NCBI RefSeq assembly: GCF_002835825.1
Contig: NZ_PIZH01000106.1
Span: 1-6,146 of the forward strand
Length of the DNA: 6,146 bases
Source: Methanoregula sp.
GTDB lineage: Archaea; Halobacteriota; Methanomicrobia; Methanomicrobiales; Methanospirillaceae
Direction: 5' to 3'
A program made the position numbers and the translations under genes. Below the pieces are notes generated by a model. The model was not told the DNA's origin and did not search any database. It saw only the letters and a list, made by a program, of their open reading frames with translations. Positions 6,143-6,146 of the stretch are shown piece after piece; the first letter of the stretch is position 1; the number at the start of each line of letters is the position of its first letter.

Positions 6143-6146
6143 CCGG

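Noticed and set aside
1..6146. CRISPR array, insertion sequence, tRNA or rRNA gene
   Set aside because: No regularly spaced repeats, transposase motifs, tRNA cloverleaf or rRNA sequence could be recognised by reading both strands.

Overview
This window looks like chromosomal DNA from a euryarchaeon, most likely a methanogen of the Methanomicrobiales (Methanoregula-like). That placement is an inference from protein families and cannot be verified here. The evidence is a complete class I HMG-CoA reductase of archaeal length, an archaeal Trm5-type tRNA methyltransferase, T-tract transcription ends, TATA-like elements close to start codons and few bacterial-type Shine-Dalgarno sites. The DNA is GC-rich and tightly packed, so several long antisense ORFs occur that are shadows of real genes.

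Layout: 1-101 is a leader with a strong inverted repeat and a possible TATA box. 102-1148 (+) is a FabH-like ketoacyl synthase III. 1149-1245 is a convergent gap with T-tract terminators for both strands. 1246-2199 (-) is 2-dehydropantoate 2-reductase (PanE), and 13 bases upstream of it lies 2213-3145 (-), a Trm5-like tRNA m1G37 methyltransferase; these two probably form an operon reading leftward. A 26-base gap separates trm5 from the divergent hmgA gene, 3172-4449 (+). 4450-4501 is a second convergent gap with terminator-like T tracts. 4502-6142 (-) is a 12-helix amino acid permease of the APC superfamily whose 5' end lies at the window edge.

How the genes relate: three of the five proteins handle CoA or CoA thioesters. 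PanE makes pantoate for CoA, HMG-CoA reductase makes mevalonate for archaeal isoprenoid lipids, and the FabH-like enzyme should act on acyl thioesters. They are not one operon, so this is at most a loose theme. Trm5 acts in tRNA maturation and the permease in solute uptake.

No convincing new multi-gene system is present. The most interesting item is the FabH-like protein. By alignment from memory it keeps the nucleophilic Cys but has Asn where KAS III has its catalytic His and His where KAS III has its Asn, with the 30-residue spacing kept exactly. It is also an orphan with no carrier protein or fatty-acid synthesis genes nearby. The very short divergent trm5/hmgA control region, framed by an imperfect inverted repeat, is second.
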